Below, in pieces: positions 26,866 to 35,664 of a stretch of DNA of 64,000 bases. The position numbers and the translations under genes are program-made. Each line of letters starts with the position of its first letter. Positions within the stretch are counted from its first letter, which is position 1. The notes below the pieces were generated by a model, which saw only the letters and a program-made list of their open reading frames with translations, ran no database searches and had not been told where the DNA came from. The DNA lies in the NCBI GenBank assembly GCA_016703645.1, contig JADJBR010000004.1, positions 257,501-321,500 on the forward strand. Direction: 5' to 3'. The stretch is from Zoogloea sp. (GTDB taxonomy: Bacteria > Pseudomonadota > Gammaproteobacteria > Burkholderiales > Rhodocyclaceae).

Positions 26866-28005
26866 CTAGCCGAACTGGAGGCTGTCGGCGAAGGCCAGGG
26901 CTTCGAGATGCGCCCGGTTGATTTGTTCGCTCGAAACGTGCAGATCCGAGGCGAGGCTAGCGAGACTCTTGTCGTCGAAGCTCTCGAGGGCCCGGGCCAG
27001 TTTCAGGAACGGCGCGTACACGCCGTCACCGGTCAGCAGGGCGTCGGCAATGGGGCCGGGAAGGTGCATCTCCTCGAGAGCCGCCTGCAGGCTTGCCCCG
27101 AGGAGGAGGTGAAGCATGGAGAAGGCGCCGGTGATGAAGAGGTTGTCCAGCTCGCCCTTGTCGAAGAAAGTGGCACCGATCTTCTCCATGAATCGTCCGC
27201 GGGCGATGGCGGTCTGCATCAGCGCCGGGGCGGCGGGGTCGCGACTGGCCGAGACGAGCAGGACGGAAAGCCATTTGTTGAGCTTCTCGTAGCCCAGGAT
27301 GGTGACCGCATGGCGGAAGGACTGGATCTCGCACATCAGTCCGAAACCGGCCGAATTGATGTATCTGAGCAACTTGTAGGACAGTGCCACGTCCTGCTTG
27401 AGGACAGTCTCGATTTCCTTCACTTCAGCGTTGCGGCGTACCAGATTCATCAAGCGCACGATCTGGGCGTGGGAGGGCGCCAGCTTGCCGTTGCCCGTGA
27501 CGCCACGCAGGAAGAACCACCCTGAGGCACCGTCGTAGCCCTGGATGATGGCATTGCGGAAATCCGGCACGTCCGACAGGCCCCAGGCCAGGGCCAGGCC
27601 GGGCGGATCGGCCGGCAGGGTCTGACGTTTGGCGTCGATGATCACGAAGCGCCAGGGCACGTTGGCGGGCAGCACGGTGTCGTGCTGATACCAGGTCAGA
27701 TTCAGGCTGATGCCGGCAGCCTGGAGCTGGGGGATGAGCGACAGGGTGAGCGGGTGGGCGATGGACTGGACCGGGATCTCGACCATGGCGTTTGCGGGTG
27801 CGATCCAGTTCAGCAGATCCGGTGTCGGCACCAGCTTGTAGAGGCTGATGAAGACCGGATGGGTGGCCGGCCATACGTCGGCCAGACCGTCCAGGGCCTC
27901 CACGGCCTGGGAAACCGACGCCGCATGCACGATCAGCCGGTTGGCAGTGATCTTGTGTTGTTTGTTGATGACCGGTTCGCGGGTGATCAGGGCGGCATTG
28001 CTCAT
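26866..28005 (-). CDS. EAL-like/HDOD signalling protein (YuxH type)
   Basis: 379 aa. The C-terminal half is an HDOD domain (about 175-370: LMNLVRRNAEVKEIETVLKQ, LLRYINSAGF, FRHAVTILGYEKLNKWLSVL). The N-terminal half (ALDGLADVWPATHPVFISLY through FVIIDAKRQ) looks like an EAL fold that lacks EAL and the metal-binding residues, as in YuxH/CdgJ-type proteins. Such proteins control motility or adhesion without c-di-GMP hydrolysis. It lies 24 bp after the flavin reductase gene on the same strand. Confidence 0.82.
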   Translation of the reverse strand: MSNAALITREPVINKQHKITANRLIVHAASVSQAVEALDGLADVWPATHPVFISLYKLVPTPDLLNWIAPANAMVEIPVQSIAHPLTLSLIPQLQAAGISLNLTWYQHDTVLPANVPWRFVIIDAKRQTLPADPPGLALAWGLSDVPDFRNAIIQGYDGASGWFFLRGVTGNGKLAPSHAQIVRLMNLVRRNAEVKEIETVLKQDVALSYKLLRYINSAGFGLMCEIQSFRHAVTILGYEKLNKWLSVLLVSASRDPAAPALMQTAIARGRFMEKIGATFFDKGELDNLFITGAFSMLHLLLGASLQAALEEMHLPGPIADALLTGDGVYAPFLKLARALESFDDKSLASLASDLHVSSEQINRAHLEALAFADSLQFG

Positions 28006-28029
28006 GGGCGCAGGGTTCCGGTGTGGAGC

Positions 28030-29058
28030 TCAGGCGGCTCGGGCGTCGTTCGAGTAGCTGAAGGCGTCGGCAAGAAACGCCTCCGGTGGCAGGCCACAGC
28101 GCCCGGTTAGATCGGCTCGGGCGGCTTCGATCATTGCTGGCGAGCCGCAGGCATAGACCTCATGGCCGGACAGATCGGGCAGATCGGCCATGAGGGCATG
28201 ATGAGCGAAACCCCCGCGGCCCGTCCAGCCATCACTGGCCGGGGCGTCGGAAAGCACCGGTACGAACTGGAAGCCAGGCAAGCGCGCTTCCCAGTCGCGA
28301 GCGACGTCGAACTGATAGAGGCCGGTCAGGTCGCGGCTGCCCCAGTAGAGGGTCATGGGGCGCTTCAGACCGGTGGCGATGGCGTTCTCGACGATGCTCT
28401 TGATCGGGGCAAAACCGGTGCCGCCCGCCAGCAGAATGACGGGGCGGACGGAGTCTTCACGCAGGCGGAAGCTGCCCAAGGGGCCTTCGAAACGCAGGAT
28501 GTCCTTTTCCTTGAGCTTTTCGAACACATGGGTGGTGAATTGGCCACCGGGGACCAGCCGGATGTGCAGTTCAAGGTGGTCGGCACCCGTGGGTGCGTTG
28601 GCAATCGAGAAGCTGCGGCGTTTGCCGTCGGCGAGAAGGAAGTCGATGTACTGGCCGGCCACGAACTGGAACTTCTCACTGGCGGGCAGCTTGATCTCGA
28701 GGACGATCACGTCGGCACCGATGCGGGTCAGTTTCTGCACCCGGCAGGGCAGCTTCTTGACGGGAATGTCCCCGGCGCGGCTGACCTGGCGGACTTCGAT
28801 GACCAGGTCGGAACGCGGTGTCGCGCAACACAGCAGGGCCATACCGGCATCGCGGTCGGCCGCGGTGAGGGTTGATTCGGAGTAACGGCCCTGATCCACA
28901 TGGCCCGACACGATCTTGCTCTTGCATACACCGCAGGCCCCGTCGCGGCAGCTATAGGGAAGGAGCAGGCCCTTGGCCAGGGCAGAGGCGAGAATGGTGT
29001 CTTCACTGCCGGCTTCGAAATGGAGGCCGCTGGGTTGGAGGGTGACCTGGAACGACAT
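28030..29058 (-). CDS. 2Fe-2S ferredoxin/FAD/NAD(P)H reductase
   Basis: 342 aa from ATG 29058; the frame runs further upstream but there crosses a divergent gene. The N-terminal plant-type ferredoxin domain has CRDGACGVCKSKIVSG (C37, C42, C45) and LLCCA (C77/78). FAD binding (RRSFSIANAP) and NAD(P)H binding (LLAGGTGFAPIKS; YACGSPAMIEAA) follow. This is the layout of CDP-6-deoxy-delta-3,4-glucoseen reductase-like and dioxygenase/monooxygenase reductases. The electron acceptor is not evident; no oxygenase lies nearby. Confidence 0.88.
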   Translation of the reverse strand: MSFQVTLQPSGLHFEAGSEDTILASALAKGLLLPYSCRDGACGVCKSKIVSGHVDQGRYSESTLTAADRDAGMALLCCATPRSDLVIEVRQVSRAGDIPVKKLPCRVQKLTRIGADVIVLEIKLPASEKFQFVAGQYIDFLLADGKRRSFSIANAPTGADHLELHIRLVPGGQFTTHVFEKLKEKDILRFEGPLGSFRLREDSVRPVILLAGGTGFAPIKSIVENAIATGLKRPMTLYWGSRDLTGLYQFDVARDWEARLPGFQFVPVLSDAPASDGWTGRGGFAHHALMADLPDLSGHEVYACGSPAMIEAARADLTGRCGLPPEAFLADAFSYSNDARAA

Positions 29059-29085
29059 GATGGGTGGCCGTGAGATAATCGAAGG

Positions 29086-29982
29086 ATGAAACGTCGAAAA
29101 ATGAAGCAGGTGCTGATTGTCGGTAGTGGTGACGTGGCCCGCCGGATCATTCCCTGGCTGGCTGTGCGCTTTCGCGTGACGGCCGTGACAAGGCGGGCCG
29201 AGGAGTGTGCCGCACTGCGAACGCTGGGTGCCACGCCCCTTGTTGCCGACCTCGATTTGCCCCACACCCTCCTGCGTCTCGCCGGCATTGCCGACTACGT
29301 GCTGCACTGCGCGCCACCACCCTCCGTGGGTATCGATGACCCGCGCACCCGGCGCCTTCTGGCAGCTCTGACGCGTCGCGGGAGTCTACCACGACGGATA
29401 AGCTACATAAGTACCACTGGCGTCTACGGCGATTGCGGTGGCGCCTGGCTGGACGAGACGCGGCCCCTGCGTCCGGATTCGGACCGGGCGGGGCGACGGG
29501 TGGCAGCGGAGGCGCATTTGCGCCGCTTTGGCATGCGCACCGGCTGCCGCGTCAGCATTCTGCGGGCGCCCGGGATCTACGATACGGAGGCCCGCCTTCC
29601 ACGGGCCCGGCTGCTCAAGGGGGATCCCGTCCTGGTGGCCGAGGACGACGTCTTCACCAATCACATCCACGCCGACGACCTGGCGCGCCTGTCGGCCCTG
29701 GCCCTGTTCCGCGGTCGGCCCAATCGGGCCTATAACGCCACCGACGACAGCACAATGCGCATGGGCGATTACTTTGATCTGGTGGCCGATGCCTGCGGTC
29801 TGCCCCGGCCGCCCCGTTTGCCACGGGCCGAACTGGCGGGCCGCCTGTCAGCCATGACGCTTTCCTTCATGTCCGAGTCGCGACGCCTGATGAATGGCCG
29901 CATCAAGCGGGAGCTCCGCGTCGGCCTGCGCCATCCGACCGTGGCCGACGCCCTCGCGGCCATGTTGCCCACTGTTTCCTGA
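29086..29982 (+). CDS. NAD(P)-dependent epimerase/SDR-like protein
   Basis: 298 aa. The Rossmann motif VLIVGSGDVARRIIPWLA is at the N-terminus, then YISTTGVYGD with the catalytic Tyr region of extended SDRs and FTNHIHADDLARLSALAL near the middle, as in YeeZ-like epimerases. The substrate is unknown. It is divergent from the flavin reductase with only 27 bp between starts, so the two promoters overlap or lie inside the genes. ATG 29101 is an alternative start. Confidence 0.78.
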   Translation: MKRRKMKQVLIVGSGDVARRIIPWLAVRFRVTAVTRRAEECAALRTLGATPLVADLDLPHTLLRLAGIADYVLHCAPPPSVGIDDPRTRRLLAALTRRGSLPRRISYISTTGVYGDCGGAWLDETRPLRPDSDRAGRRVAAEAHLRRFGMRTGCRVSILRAPGIYDTEARLPRARLLKGDPVLVAEDDVFTNHIHADDLARLSALALFRGRPNRAYNATDDSTMRMGDYFDLVADACGLPRPPRLPRAELAGRLSAMTLSFMSESRRLMNGRIKRELRVGLRHPTVADALAAMLPTVS

Positions 29983-30004
29983 AACCTGAATCGAGTCCCA
30001 CATC

Positions 30005-30421
30005 ATGCTTTACCTCAGCATCAAGGCCCTGCACATCATCTTTGTCACCAGCTGGTTCGCGGGCCTGTTCTATCTGCCGCGTCTGTTTGTCAATCACGCC
30101 ATGGTTACCGATCCCGCAACCATCGAGCGTCTGGCCCTGATGGAGCACAAGCTGTATCGCTTCATGACGCCCCTGGGCATCCTGGCGGTGATCCTGGGCA
30201 TGTGGCTGTGGTTCGGCTTCGGCCTGAGCGGCGGCTGGCTGCATGCCAAGACCGCGCTGGTCACCTTCCTCATCGTTTATCACCTGTACTGCGGGCGTCT
30301 GATGCGTGCCTTTGCCGAAGGGCGCAATACCCGCAGCCATGTGTGGTACCGCTTCTTCAATGAGGTGCCGGTGCTGGTGTTGTTCGCAGTGGTGTTTCTC
30401 GTGGTGCTGAAGCCTTTCTGA
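30005..30421 (+). CDS. hemJ: HemJ-like/CopD-family membrane protein
   Basis: 138 aa with about four membrane segments. IKALHIIFVTSWFAGLFYLP, the MEHKLYRFMTPLGILAV block and GWLHAKTALVTFLIVYHLYC match the HemJ (UPF0093) family, including the conserved His of ALHIIF and the Lys of HAKTAL. HemJ oxidises protoporphyrinogen IX to protoporphyrin IX in many bacteria lacking HemG/HemY. It lies 22 bp after the epimerase-like gene and 22 bp before the methyltransferase gene. Confidence 0.82.
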   Translation: MLYLSIKALHIIFVTSWFAGLFYLPRLFVNHAMVTDPATIERLALMEHKLYRFMTPLGILAVILGMWLWFGFGLSGGWLHAKTALVTFLIVYHLYCGRLMRAFAEGRNTRSHVWYRFFNEVPVLVLFAVVFLVVLKPF

Positions 30422-30443
30422 TTCCTTATTCCGGACGTCTGCC

Positions 30444-31616
30444 TTGAACTTCTTTTCGCCCTGTCCCCGCGGCCTCGAGCCGCTTCTCGCCGAGGAGCTG
30501 AAGGCTCTCGGTGCCGCCGATCCCAAGGTCGTTCCCGGCGGTGTGCATTTCGTCGGCGAGTGGCCCCTGTGCTACCGGGTCAACCTGGAAAGCCGCATCG
30601 CCACCCGTGTGCTGTGGCAGATCACCATGGGCCGCTACCGCAGCGAGGAGGACATCTACCGGATCGCCTACGCGCCCACCTGGGCCCGCTGGTTCACCCC
30701 CGACCAGACCATCCGGGTCTTTGTGGTGGCCCACAAGTCGCCCCTGCGCAGTCTGGAGTTCGCCACCCTGCGCATCAAGGACGCCGTGTGCGATCACTTC
30801 CGCACCGTTGCCGGGCGGCGGCCGGACGTGGATACCCAGTCGCCCGACATGCGCATCCACGCCTTCCTGTCGGCCGATACGGTCACGCTCTATCTGGATA
30901 CCTCGGGCGATGCACTCTACAAGCGTGGCTTCAAGCAGGCCGCGGTGGAGGCGCCCCTGAAGGAGAACCTGGCGGCCGGCATTCTGCGTCTGACCGGCTG
31001 GAAGCCGGGCGAGGAGGCCTTGTGCGACCCCATGTGCGGCAGCGGCACCTTCCTGATCGAAGCAGCCCAGATGGCCCTTGACGTGGCGCCGGGCCTGGGC
31101 CGCCATTTTGCCTTCGAGCGCTTCAAAACGTATGAAAGGGATCTCTGGCTGCCCATCCGCCAGGCCGCCGAGGCCCGCCGCAAGGCGCCCCGCAAGCTGG
31201 CGATCTACGGCTCCGACATCCTGGAAGCCCAGCAGCGCAAGACCATTGTGAACCTGCGCAGTGCCGGTCTGGAGGGTTGCGTCGAGGTGGGGCGTGGGGA
31301 TCTGTTGGATCTGCAGGCGCCGGCCGCGTCCGGCGTGCTGATCGCCAACCCGCCCTACGGTGTGCGGCTGTCGGATACCGCGGAACTGGAGGCCTTCTAC
31401 CCGAAACTCGGCGACGCCCTGAAGGCCCACTGGGCAGGCTGGCGCTGCTACTTCTTCAGCGGCGACCCGGCTCTGCCCAAAGGCGTTCGCCTCAAGGCCA
31501 GCAAACGTACCCCGCTCTTCAACGGCGCCATCGAATGCCGGCTGTTCGAATACCAGATGGTCGCCGGCTCAGCCCGCAAACCCAAGCCCTCGGACAATGA
31601 AGCGCTGAACGATTGA
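30444..31616 (+). CDS. rlmL: 23S rRNA guanine-N2 methyltransferase, RlmL N-domain type
   Basis: 390 aa from TTG 30444 (MNFFSPCPRGLEPLLAEELK); no ATG is available nearby. A THUMP domain (about 45-160) is followed by a SAM-dependent methyltransferase domain with LCDPMCGSGTFLIEAA and the catalytic NPPYG. This is the m2G2445 half of E. coli RlmL, without its second (m7G2069) domain, a common arrangement in betaproteobacteria. Confidence 0.9.
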   Translation: MNFFSPCPRGLEPLLAEELKALGAADPKVVPGGVHFVGEWPLCYRVNLESRIATRVLWQITMGRYRSEEDIYRIAYAPTWARWFTPDQTIRVFVVAHKSPLRSLEFATLRIKDAVCDHFRTVAGRRPDVDTQSPDMRIHAFLSADTVTLYLDTSGDALYKRGFKQAAVEAPLKENLAAGILRLTGWKPGEEALCDPMCGSGTFLIEAAQMALDVAPGLGRHFAFERFKTYERDLWLPIRQAAEARRKAPRKLAIYGSDILEAQQRKTIVNLRSAGLEGCVEVGRGDLLDLQAPAASGVLIANPPYGVRLSDTAELEAFYPKLGDALKAHWAGWRCYFFSGDPALPKGVRLKASKRTPLFNGAIECRLFEYQMVAGSARKPKPSDNEALND

Positions 31617-31651
31617 GGGTGTCGCAGCCAGCCCTCTTAACCGGCCGTGCC

Positions 31652-31772
31652 GAATGGGGGCAGGAAGCGTAGCGAGCGGTCCAAGGTCGCGATGAGGCGC
31701 GCAGCCGTACTTGAGTACGGCGAGCATCGCAGTCGCGAGATTGGAGCGCGCAGTAGCTTCATGCCCCCATTC
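31652..31772. repeat. 121-bp imperfect palindromic repeat between rlmL and pilU
   Basis: Outer arms GAATGGGGGCAGGAAGC (31652-31668) and GCTTCATGCCCCCATTC (31756-31772) pair with one mismatch. The centre, GCCGTACT-TG-AGTACGGC (31704-31721 with a 2-nt loop), is a perfect hairpin, and the sequence between also pairs partly (TCCAA/TTGGA, TCGCGA blocks). It lies between two convergent genes and overlaps the pilU stop codon. It looks like a REP/MITE-type element and could act as a bidirectional terminator. Confidence 0.7.
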
Positions 31773-32904
31773 ACACGATGTCGAGGTTCTGGATGCCGGA
31801 GAGCATGTCCTTGTCGCCCCGGCGGCTCTTGAGCTTGATCTGCAGGCGCAGGTCGTTCATGGAGTCGGCGTTGCGCAGGGCATCCTCATAGGTAATCATG
31901 CCCTTTTCATAGAGATCGAAGAGGCTCTGGTCGAAGGTCTGCATGCCCAGCTCGGAGGAGCGCTTCATGACGTCCTTGATGCCCGGGATCTCGCCCTTGA
32001 AGATGAGGTCGGAGATCAGGGGCGAGTTGAGCATGACCTCGACGGCGGGTACCCGGCCCTTGCGGTCGCACATGGGGAGCAGGCGCTGGGAGATGAGGGC
32101 GCGCAGATTGAGGGAAAGATCCATCAGCAACTGATGGCGTCGCTCATCAGGGAAGAAGTTGATGATCCGGTCAATGGCCTGGTTGGCGCTGTTGGCGTGC
32201 AGGGTGGCCAGGCACAGGTGGCCGGTTTCCGCAAAGGCGATGGCGTAGTCCATGGTCTCCCGGTCGCGGATCTCACCCATCAGGATCACATCCGGCGCCT
32301 GCCGCAGTGTGTTTTTGAGGGCCGGTTCCCATGAATCGGTGTCGATGCCGACTTCCCGCTGGGTGACGATGCAGTTCTTGTGGCTATGCACGAACTCGAT
32401 CGGATCTTCGATGGTGATGATGTGGCCGAATGACTTTTCATTGCGGTAATCCACCATGGCGGCCAGGGACGTGGTCTTGCCGGTACCCGTGCCCCCGACG
32501 AAGATCACCAGCCCGCGCTTGGACATGGTGATGTCCTTCAGCACCGGGGGAAGGCCCAGGGACTCGAAGGTCGGGATCTTTTGCGGGATGGTCCGCAGCA
32601 CCAGCCCGACCTGCCCCTGCTGGATGAAGGCATTGGCCCGGAAGCGCCCGATGCCCGGCGGCGAGATGGCGAAGTTGCACTCTTTGGTGGCTTCGAACTC
32701 CTGGGCCTGACGATCGCTCATGATCACCCGGGCCAGCTCCGAGGTGTGGGTGTGGGTGAGCTGCTGGTTGGACTGGGGGACGATCTTGCCGTCGATCTTG
32801 ATGGCAGGCGGGAAGTTGGTGGTGATGAAAAGATCCGAACCGTTCTTCTGCAGCATCAGCCGCAGGAGATCGTGCATGAACTTGAGTGCCTGATCACGTT
32901 CCAT
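31771..32904 (-). CDS. pilU: Twitching motility ATPase PilU
   Basis: 377 aa, typical length. Walker A GGTGTGKTTS, Asp box ITIEDPIEFVHSHK, Walker B VILMGEIRD and His box GHLCLATLHANSA are all present. PilU is the accessory retraction ATPase of type IV pili and assists PilT at the inner-membrane base. It follows pilT on the same strand (62-bp gap), as in Pseudomonas. Its stop codon is within the palindromic repeat. Confidence 0.95.
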   Translation of the reverse strand: MERDQALKFMHDLLRLMLQKNGSDLFITTNFPPAIKIDGKIVPQSNQQLTHTHTSELARVIMSDRQAQEFEATKECNFAISPPGIGRFRANAFIQQGQVGLVLRTIPQKIPTFESLGLPPVLKDITMSKRGLVIFVGGTGTGKTTSLAAMVDYRNEKSFGHIITIEDPIEFVHSHKNCIVTQREVGIDTDSWEPALKNTLRQAPDVILMGEIRDRETMDYAIAFAETGHLCLATLHANSANQAIDRIINFFPDERRHQLLMDLSLNLRALISQRLLPMCDRKGRVPAVEVMLNSPLISDLIFKGEIPGIKDVMKRSSELGMQTFDQSLFDLYEKGMITYEDALRNADSMNDLRLQIKLKSRRGDKDMLSGIQNLDIV

Positions 32905-32966
32905 GGTGGTTTCCTGTTGCCGGAGCGGGCCGGCAGTCTGATGGGGTCCGTCGGGTCTGCCGGGCT

Positions 32967-34010
32967 TCAGGCGGGGAAGCTATCCTTGTTCTGGGCACGC
33001 AGGCGGGCTTCGGCACCCGAGACGATGTTGCGCCGGACCATGTCGGCCAGGCACTGATCGAGGGTCTGCATCCCGATGTTCTGTCCGGTCTGGATGGCTG
33101 AATACATCTGCGCCACCTTGTTTTCGCGGATCAGGTTGCGGATGGCAGGGGTGCCGATCATGATCTCGTGGGCCGCCACCCGGCCAGTGCCATCCTTGGT
33201 CTTGAGCAGGGTCTGCGAGATCACCGCGCGCAGGGATTCGGACATCATGGCCCGGACCATATCCTTCTCGTTGGCGGGGAAGACGTCGACGATACGGTCG
33301 ATGGTCTTGGCGGCCGACGAGGTGTGCAGGGTGCCGAAGACCAAATGGCCGGTTTCGGCCGCCGTGAGGGCCAGGCGGATGGTTTCCAGGTCGCGCATTT
33401 CACCCACCAGCACCACGTCCGGATCTTCCCGCAGGGCCGAGCGGAGGGCCGCGTTGAAGGACTGGGTGTCGCGGGAGACTTCACGCTGGTTGATCAGGCA
33501 GCGCTTGGATTCGTGAACGAACTCGATGGGATCCTCGATGGTGAGGATGTGGCCGTACTCGTTCTCATTGACGTAATCGACCATCGCCGCAAGGGTGGTG
33601 GACTTGCCCGAGCCGGTGGGGCCGGTGACAAGGACGATGCCCCGGGGCTGATTGGCGATCTCCTTGAAGATCTTCGGACAATTGAGTTCCTCAAGGGACA
33701 TCACCTTGGAGGGAATCACCCGGAACACTGCGGCTGCGCCACGGTTCTGATTGAAGGCGTTGACACGGAATCGCGCCAGGTTGGGGATTTCGAAGGAGAA
33801 GTCGGTTTCGAGAAACTCTTCGTACTGCTTGCGCTGGGCGTCGTTCATGATGTCGTACACCATGCCATGGACGTCCTTGTGGGCCAGGGCGGGCAGGTTG
33901 ATCCGGCGCACGTCGCCGTGTACCCGGATCATCGGCGGCAGGCCCGCGGAAACATGAAGGTCGGACGCCTTGTTCTTGACCGTAAAGGCCAGCAGTTCGG
34001 TGATATCCAT
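32967..34010 (-). CDS. pilT: Type IV pilus retraction ATPase PilT
   Basis: 347 aa from ATG 34010, the standard PilT length (MDITELLAFTVKNKASDLHV). Walker [10 protein letters not shown] (130-138), Asp box LTIEDPIEFVHESKR, Walker B VVLVGEMRD and His box GHLVFGTLHTSSA are present, with the PilT C-terminal region MQTLDQCLADMV. It depolymerises pili, driving twitching, and is required for DNA uptake. Divergent from yggS (56-bp gap), as in P. aeruginosa. Confidence 0.97.
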   Translation of the reverse strand: MDITELLAFTVKNKASDLHVSAGLPPMIRVHGDVRRINLPALAHKDVHGMVYDIMNDAQRKQYEEFLETDFSFEIPNLARFRVNAFNQNRGAAAVFRVIPSKVMSLEELNCPKIFKEIANQPRGIVLVTGPTGSGKSTTLAAMVDYVNENEYGHILTIEDPIEFVHESKRCLINQREVSRDTQSFNAALRSALREDPDVVLVGEMRDLETIRLALTAAETGHLVFGTLHTSSAAKTIDRIVDVFPANEKDMVRAMMSESLRAVISQTLLKTKDGTGRVAAHEIMIGTPAIRNLIRENKVAQMYSAIQTGQNIGMQTLDQCLADMVRRNIVSGAEARLRAQNKDSFPA

Positions 34011-34066
34011 CGTGGGGGGCTCGCGGCAGGGCTGGGATTGTCGGGCGAAATTCGGGCTCGGAGCCG

Positions 34067-34801
34067 ATGCTATACTCAACGGCACCGACTGCCCAGATCA
34101 GAGCTTTGGAAGATTATAAATCAGGCATATCTGCCCGCCTTCAAATCCTTTCTGCGCGCATTGCGCGTGCTGCCGTCGAAGCGGGTCGTGATCCTGCGGA
34201 AGTACGTCTTCTCGCCGTCAGCAAGACCTGGCCCGTCGAAAGCCTGCGCGACGCCGCAGCGGGCGGGCAGACGGCTTTTGGCGAAAGTTACGTGCAGGAA
34301 GCCGTTGGCAAGATCGAAGCGCTTTCCGATCTGGGGCTGGAGTGGCATTTCATCGGCCCCCTGCAGGGCAACAAGACGCGCCCCGTGGCGAATGCCTTTT
34401 CATGGGTGCATTCCGTCGACCGTATCAGGATCGCCCAGCGTCTGTCCGAGCAACGGGATGTCTATTTGCCGCCATTGCAGGTGTGCATCCAGGTCAATGT
34501 TAGCGGGGAAGAGAGCAAGAGCGGTGTTTCCCCGGAGGCGCTCCCTGAACTTGCCCGTGCGGTGGCGGCACTCCCCCGGCTTGCGCTGCGGGGTCTGATG
34601 ACCATTCCCGAGCCGAGCCCTGATGTGACGGTGCAGCGTGCGCGTTTTGCGAGCCTGCGTCATCTGCGGGATGCGCTAAACAACGGCGGGATGAGCCTTG
34701 ATACCCTCTCCATGGGCATGTCCGATGACCTCGAGGCGGCCATTGCCGAAGGGGCAACGATAGTCCGAGTGGGCACTGCGATCTTCGGGTCGCGGGCCTG
34801 A
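34067..34801 (+). CDS. yggS: PLP-homeostasis protein YggS
   Basis: 244 aa as framed; the fold-type III PLP-binding motif is LLAVSKTWP (PLP Lys) with FGESYVQEAVGKIEAL, EWHFIGPLQGNKTR, GLMTIPEP and LSMGMSDDLEAAIAEGATIVRVGTAIFG. It buffers pyridoxal phosphate in the cell. The start is uncertain: ATG 34067 overlaps an extended -10-like TGCTATACT (34068-34076), so translation more likely begins at TTG 34106 or nearby. It heads the conserved yggS-proC-yggT-yggU group. Confidence 0.9.
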   Translation: MLYSTAPTAQIRALEDYKSGISARLQILSARIARAAVEAGRDPAEVRLLAVSKTWPVESLRDAAAGGQTAFGESYVQEAVGKIEALSDLGLEWHFIGPLQGNKTRPVANAFSWVHSVDRIRIAQRLSEQRDVYLPPLQVCIQVNVSGEESKSGVSPEALPELARAVAALPRLALRGLMTIPEPSPDVTVQRARFASLRHLRDALNNGGMSLDTLSMGMSDDLEAAIAEGATIVRVGTAIFGSRA

Positions 34802-34840
34802 CTTCTCTCCTTATCCATTCTTGATCTTGGAAATAAATCG

Positions 34841-35653
34841 ATGAAAATCACCTTCCTGGGGGGCGGCAACATGGCCGCGGCCCTGATTGGCGGCATGCTC
34901 AAGCAGGGCTTCAAGGCGGCGGAGTTACAGGTGGTCGAGCTCTCCGCAGAAGGTCGGGCAAGGCTCGAGGCGGGTTTCGGCGTGCGGGTCGTGGCGTCCA
35001 TCGACGATGCGTCCCTGGACTGTGATGTGCTGGTACTGGCGGTCAAGCCCCAACAACTCAGGGACGCGGTGGCGCCCATGGCCGGGCGCCTGGCGTCACA
35101 GGTCGTGGTGAGCATCGCAGCCGGGCTGCGTCTGGCGGACATCGGCCGCTGGTTGGGCGGGTACGACGGCCTGGTACGGGCCATGCCCAATACACCCGCG
35201 CTGATCGGTGCGGGTATCACCGGGCTGTTTGCCAACGCCGCCGTCAGCGCGGCGGGGCGTGAGGCCGCTGATAAGGTGCTGTCTGCCGTGGGCAGCACGG
35301 TATGGGTTGCCGACGAGGCGCAGATCGATAGCGTGACCGCCGTGTCCGGGAGCGGCCCTGCCTACGTGTTCCATTTCATCGAGTGTCTGCAGGCCGCCGG
35401 TGAGTCCATGGGCTTTGATGGAGCAACGGCCCGCAAGTTGGCCATCGATACGGTGCTCGGTGCGGCACGGCTGGCCGCGGCCAGTGATGAGTCTCCGGCG
35501 GTGCTGCGGGAGCGGGTCACCTCCAAAGGGGGGACCACCGCGGCGGCATTGGCATCTTTCGCTGCCGACGGCTTTCCCGCCGTCGTGGAGCGGGCGGTGC
35601 GTGCTGCAGAAGCCCGTGGCCGCGAGCTGGGCGATCAGCTCGGCCGCGACTGA
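34841..35653 (+). CDS. proC: Pyrroline-5-carboxylate reductase
   Basis: 270 aa. The N-terminal Rossmann motif is FLGGGNMAAALIGGMLKQGF; VRAMPNTPALIGAGITGLFA, TAVSGSGPAYVFHFIECLQAA and LRERVTSKGGTTAAAL are the family signatures. It reduces pyrroline-5-carboxylate to proline with NAD(P)H, the last step of proline synthesis. It lies 39 bp after yggS. Confidence 0.96.
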   Translation: MKITFLGGGNMAAALIGGMLKQGFKAAELQVVELSAEGRARLEAGFGVRVVASIDDASLDCDVLVLAVKPQQLRDAVAPMAGRLASQVVVSIAAGLRLADIGRWLGGYDGLVRAMPNTPALIGAGITGLFANAAVSAAGREAADKVLSAVGSTVWVADEAQIDSVTAVSGSGPAYVFHFIECLQAAGESMGFDGATARKLAIDTVLGAARLAAASDESPAVLRERVTSKGGTTAAALASFAADGFPAVVERAVRAAEARGRELGDQLGRD

Positions 35654-35664
35654 AGGGGGTCGGC

